In this document: positions 61,159 through 64,000 of the stretch, piece after piece | How the letters are laid out: the number at the start of each line of letters is the position of its first letter | How positions within the stretch are numbered: position 1 is the stretch's first letter | From: an uncultured Bacteroidales bacterium | GTDB taxonomy: Bacteria; Bacteroidota; Bacteroidia; Bacteroidales; F082 | Assembly (NCBI GenBank): GCA_937896895.1 | Contig: CALBNV010000012.1 | Location: 1 to 64,000 of the forward strand | Direction: 5' to 3' | DNA length: 64,000 nt | Translations under genes and position numbers: made by a program | The notes under the pieces: model-generated | Told to the model about the DNA's origin: nothing | What the model saw: the letters and a program-made list of their open reading frames with translations, nothing else | Database searches by the model: none

Positions 61159-61998
61159 ATGATTTTAATTGCTGACTGCGGTTCCACAAAAGCTGACTGG
61201 GTGTTGCTCGATGGCGAAAAAGTCGCGCGACAATTCACTGCCGACGGCTTCAATCCTAACTTTTGTGACATGGATTTTATTTCAAGTATGACTTTGAATG
61301 ACATTTGTCAAAATATTGATATTGAATGTATTGAAAAATTATTTTTCTATGGAACAGGATGTGGGAATCCGTCCAATGTGGAAAAGATGAAAAAAGTTCT
61401 TTCCGGCATTTTCAAGTGTTCGGAAATTGAAGTCTTTTCTGATATTTTAGGCTCATGTCATTCGCTTTTCGGCCACGAGTCGGGAATAGCCTGCATACTC
61501 GGGACCGGCTCGAATGCGTGCCTTTACAATGGAAGAGACATCGAGAAAAACGCCGTCTCGCTCGGCTATCTGCTTGGCGATGAGGGCAGCGGCTGCCATA
61601 TCGGGAAAAAAATCGTGCACGACTATTTCTATGGGATTATGCCCGAAGATCTGCGCCGGAACTTTGATTCGGATTATAAAATCGATAGAAACACATTGAT
61701 TGCTAAGGTTTACAAGAATCCGCAGCCGTCAAAATACCTGGCTTCATTTTCAAAATTTGCAAATATGCATATTGATAATCAATATATTGTCAATCTGGTG
61801 TCGGACTGTTTTGACGAGTTTGTCAAATATTTCATAATTCCTTTGACGAAGAACGGCGAATGTCATGAAGTCGGATTTATCGGCTCCGTGGCGTTTTATT
61901 TTCAGGATATTCTCCGTGAACGCTTGGCGCAACATGGTCTGAGTTGTGGCGAAATCGTGAAAAACCCGATGGATGGATTGGTCAGATTCTATTCGTAA
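61159..61998 (+). CDS. BadF/BadG/BcrA/BcrD-type ATPase, N-acetylglucosamine kinase-like
   Basis: The 279-aa protein has ASKHA-fold ATPase motifs: ILIADCGSTKADWVLLDGEK (phosphate 1), ACILGTGSNACLYNG (phosphate 2) and YLLGDEGSGCHIGKK. It resembles the short N-acetylglucosamine kinase-like proteins of Bacteroidota, phosphorylating amino sugars released from peptidoglycan. The ATG at 61159 is chosen over a TTG upstream. Its end overlaps the convergent ABC-transporter gene by 17 bases. Confidence 0.88.
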   Translation: MILIADCGSTKADWVLLDGEKVARQFTADGFNPNFCDMDFISSMTLNDICQNIDIECIEKLFFYGTGCGNPSNVEKMKKVLSGIFKCSEIEVFSDILGSCHSLFGHESGIACILGTGSNACLYNGRDIEKNAVSLGYLLGDEGSGCHIGKKIVHDYFYGIMPEDLRRNFDSDYKIDRNTLIAKVYKNPQPSKYLASFSKFANMHIDNQYIVNLVSDCFDEFVKYFIIPLTKNGECHEVGFIGSVAFYFQDILRERLAQHGLSCGEIVKNPMDGLVRFYS

Positions 61999-62737
61999 GA
62001 TATTCGTTATCAGTATCTTGAAGGTTGAAGTATTCTTGTATCTTGCCGTTTTTCAACAATTCGGAGCATGAGCCTTTTATGAACGGCAGATGTCTCCCCA
62101 TAACCCAAAGGCTGTCGGTGTATCTTAACAGAAGCTCAAGGTCGTGTGAACTGAATATTATGGTTTTTCTCTGTTCAGATGCAAGTCGTTTCAGAATTGA
62201 AAACAACTCGATTTTACTTGGGTAGTCGAGGAAGGCGGTGGGTTCGTCAAGAAAGATTATAGGCGTGTTTTGTGCGATTGACTTTGCAATCATTACTTTC
62301 TGTCTTTCGCCATCTGATAATGTATTAAATAATCTGTCACTCAAATGTTTGATTCCGATTAGCTCAAGTGATTCTTCAACTATTTTTTCATCGTTTCCGG
62401 AGAGTTTCCCGAACATTCCAAGATACGGGAAGCGCCCTGAAGACACGATTTCGCAGACTGTCAGGAACATGTCGTCGGGCCGTTCCGTGAGCACGACGCT
62501 CATCATCTTGGCGCGTTCCTTGGCTGTGAGGTTCTCGGCGTTCTCACCGTTGATTTCAATTGTGCCTGATACGGGTTTTATGTGCCCTGACAATGTCTTG
62601 AAGAGCGTTGATTTGCCTGCGCCGTTCGGGCCTATCAACGCGACCAAATCGCCTGAATCAAGGGAGATGTCGATGCCCGAAGCAATGATCTTGTTTGCGT
62701 AACCGATTGAAAGAGAATGTGTTTTGAGAACTTGCAT
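61982..62737 (-). CDS. ABC transporter ATP-binding protein, FecE/BtuD-like
   Basis: The 251-aa protein has Walker A GPNGAGKSTLFKTLSGH, signature NTLSDGERQKVMIAKSIAQN and Walker B IIFLDEPTAFLDYPSKIEL, with the H-loop FSSHDLELLL. It is the cytoplasmic ATPase partner of the neighbouring FecCD permease for siderophore, heme or cobalamin import. The start is the ATG at 62737; the 45-residue ORF extension overlaps the permease gene and is not typical. Confidence 0.92.
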   Translation of the reverse strand: MQVLKTHSLSIGYANKIIASGIDISLDSGDLVALIGPNGAGKSTLFKTLSGHIKPVSGTIEINGENAENLTAKERAKMMSVVLTERPDDMFLTVCEIVSSGRFPYLGMFGKLSGNDEKIVEESLELIGIKHLSDRLFNTLSDGERQKVMIAKSIAQNTPIIFLDEPTAFLDYPSKIELFSILKRLASEQRKTIIFSSHDLELLLRYTDSLWVMGRHLPFIKGSCSELLKNGKIQEYFNLQDTDNEYLTNRI

Positions 62738-62748
62738 GGTTTTCTTTT

Positions 62749-63780
62749 TTATTTTGCAACCTTGTTTCCTTTTATGATGACAGCGATGACTATTGGTGCG
62801 CCGATGAAGGCGGTGACAGCGTTTATCGGGAGATTGCCGTCGAAACCGGGAAGTCGTGCGATGACGTTGCATAAAAGCGCGAGGTCCATCCCGATGAGCA
62901 TTGTCATTGGCAGCAAAAGCCGGTGGTCACTGCTTTTGAAGATGAATCTTGCGATATGCGGGACGGCGAGGCCGACGAACGCGATGGGGCCGCAATATGC
63001 CGTGACGATGGCTGTCAGATAACCTGATATTAAGATGATAATCAGGTTGTTACGTCTGATGTTCAGGCCGAGGTTTTCGGCGTATGTCTCACCTAAAAGC
63101 AAGACATTTAAATTTTTGGAAAGGAAAAAAGAAGCCAGCAAGCCGATGATAACGCTGATTGACAACACCGTCATCCGTTCTGTCCCGACGTTTGAGAAAC
63201 TGCCCATTCCCCAGATGACGAAGGCGTGGATGTCTTCTTTCATGCTGAAAAACTTCAGAATATCGGTGACTGAACTTGCGAGGTAAGCGATCATCAACCC
63301 GATGATTATCAATGTGGTCATGTTTTTTGTCATTGAGCTGAAGGCGAGAATCAGAAATAAGACCGCCACGGCTCCGGCGAAGGCGGCAAGGCTTACTCCG
63401 ATCGTTGACCACCAACCGAGCGAGGAGACGGCGGAGCCAGAGATGACGCCGGTGAGTAAGATGACGATTCCGACGCCGAGACTCGCGCCGCTGCTTATGC
63501 CAAGCATCGAAGGGTCGGCGAGAGGGTTGCGGAAAAGTGTCTGCATCAGAAGTCCCGAAACCGCTAAGGCAGAACCTGCTAAAAGTGCTGTCAACGCTTG
63601 TGGTAGTCTGTAATTTAAAATAATGGTATTTAATGGATTATCCTTGTTTGCTTTAAGTAATACGTCAAGAATATCTTTGAATGGAATCTTGACTGAACCA
63701 ATAAATAGATTGGCCAGAAACAGCACAATTCCAAGCAGGATTATTGTCAAAATAGCAATTGTTTTTCTGTTTTTACTCAT
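62749..63780 (-). CDS. FecCD-family ABC transporter permease
   Basis: The 343-aa inner-membrane protein has about ten hydrophobic segments and FecCD signatures: YRLPQALTALLAGSALAVSG, LLMQTLFRNPLADPSMLGIS, GASLGVGIVI and GPIAFVGLAVPHIARFIF. It forms the membrane channel for iron-siderophore, heme or vitamin B12 uptake. It overlaps the upstream binding-protein gene by 8 bases, indicating one operon. Confidence 0.93.
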   Translation of the reverse strand: MSKNRKTIAILTIILLGIVLFLANLFIGSVKIPFKDILDVLLKANKDNPLNTIILNYRLPQALTALLAGSALAVSGLLMQTLFRNPLADPSMLGISSGASLGVGIVILLTGVISGSAVSSLGWWSTIGVSLAAFAGAVAVLFLILAFSSMTKNMTTLIIIGLMIAYLASSVTDILKFFSMKEDIHAFVIWGMGSFSNVGTERMTVLSISVIIGLLASFFLSKNLNVLLLGETYAENLGLNIRRNNLIIILISGYLTAIVTAYCGPIAFVGLAVPHIARFIFKSSDHRLLLPMTMLIGMDLALLCNVIARLPGFDGNLPINAVTAFIGAPIVIAVIIKGNKVAK

Positions 63781-64000
63781 TCAGCAAATGAAAATATTTT
63801 GGTTGGTAATTGTCTTCGAATAATTCCGGATGAAATATCGTGGCGAAGTCTTTAAGCATAACATCAGGCTCATATTGTGCATTTTCAAAGTATGCGCTTT
63901 CACGTACATCGCAGACGATGACGTTCCTGTTTTTAAAGGCTTTGTAATATGTAAAAAGTTCATTTTCAACAGATAACCGTTCGTATGAATACGGCGTGTC
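63773..64000 (-). CDS. Periplasmic substrate-binding protein of ABC importer, C-terminal part (partial)
   Basis: The last 76 codons of a gene that runs beyond the right edge. The fragment contains YYKAFKNRNVIVCDVRES, YEPDVMLKDFATIFHPELF and ends PKYFHLLNE, matching the C-terminus of FecB/BtuF-like binding proteins (the xPDVxLxDFxxIFHPEL pattern). Its TAA overlaps the permease ATG (63778-63780). The substrate is not evident from this part. It was found by translating the minus strand to the window edge. Confidence 0.85.
   Translation of the reverse strand, partial: DTPYSYERLSVENELFTYYKAFKNRNVIVCDVRESAYFENAQYEPDVMLKDFATIFHPELFEDNYQPKYFHLLNE

Noticed and set aside
1..64000. rRNA, tRNA and transposase genes
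   Set aside because: Gaps were scanned for cloverleaf-like or rRNA-like stretches and ORFs for DDE or serine/tyrosine recombinase motifs; none could be supported.

Overview
This window looks like chromosome of an anaerobic member of the Bacteroidales (Bacteroidota). The signs are many promoters of the Bacteroidota form TTTG-N18..22-TAnnTTTG, a protein with a type IX secretion sorting domain, DUF3078, MenA, biosynthetic SpeA, and a lysine-fermentation cluster of the Porphyromonas/Fusobacterium/Clostridium type. I found no rRNA or tRNA gene, no transposase and no phage structural gene. Most annotations rest on motif and domain recognition by eye, because no database search could be run.

Layout. 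1-13.6 kb is ordinary chromosome: an AAA-ATPase/nuclease, DUF2007, nth, recA, a TPR lipoprotein, a phospho-sugar mutase, DUF3078, a DUF1963 protein, uvrA, a sigma factor, a Gre-like factor and a Nudix-like protein. 13.7-29.6 kb is one co-directional type III-A CRISPR-Cas locus in this order: cas6, cas10 (HD and GGDD intact), csm2, csm3, csm4, an unusually long csm5, a DUF4062-ATPase-winged-helix protein, two consecutive CARF/PD-(D/E)XK nucleases (Card1/Can2-like), a small Rossmann-like protein (candidate ring nuclease), a RecD-like helicase, cas1, a stand-alone primase-polymerase (BT4734/VirE-N type) lying between cas1 and cas2, and an N-terminally extended cas2. A short array follows (five complete 37-nt repeats plus one degenerate repeat, five spacers). 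Two adjacent spacers are near-identical and offset by 5 nt.

30-32.9 kb holds a SulP transporter, an HD hydrolase and an orphan Vsr nuclease. 32.9-48.1 kb is the lysine-fermentation region: a CoA-transferase alpha subunit, kal, kce, kdd, kamA, a small membrane protein, kamB, kamC, kamD, then a Nudix hydrolase and a divergent NhaC-type antiporter. Between kamC and kamD sits a three-gene AT-rich insert resembling a defence island (RhuM family, DUF262/HNH GmrSD-like, DUF1016 nuclease). The usual partners kamE and the CoA-transferase beta gene are not in the window.

48-64 kb is housekeeping and envelope functions: a secreted phosphodiesterase-like protein, a T9SS-sorted protein, a lytic transglycosylase, PnuC, a CPBP protease, MenA, an acyltransferase/acyl-activating enzyme/ACP operon, gapA, speA, a BadF-type sugar kinase and an iron- or cobalamin-type ABC importer whose binding-protein gene runs off the right edge.

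How the parts work together. In the CRISPR locus, Cas6 would make crRNAs and Cas10-Csm would detect transcripts and make cyclic oligoadenylate. The two CARF nucleases would respond to that signal, and the small Rossmann protein might switch it off. Helicase, Cas1, PrimPol and Cas2 form a plausible spacer-acquisition unit in which a primase-polymerase takes the place that a reverse transcriptase has in some type III systems. In the lysine region, KamA, KamD(E), Kdd, Kce, Kal and the CoA-transferase would convert lysine towards acetate, butyrate and ammonia.
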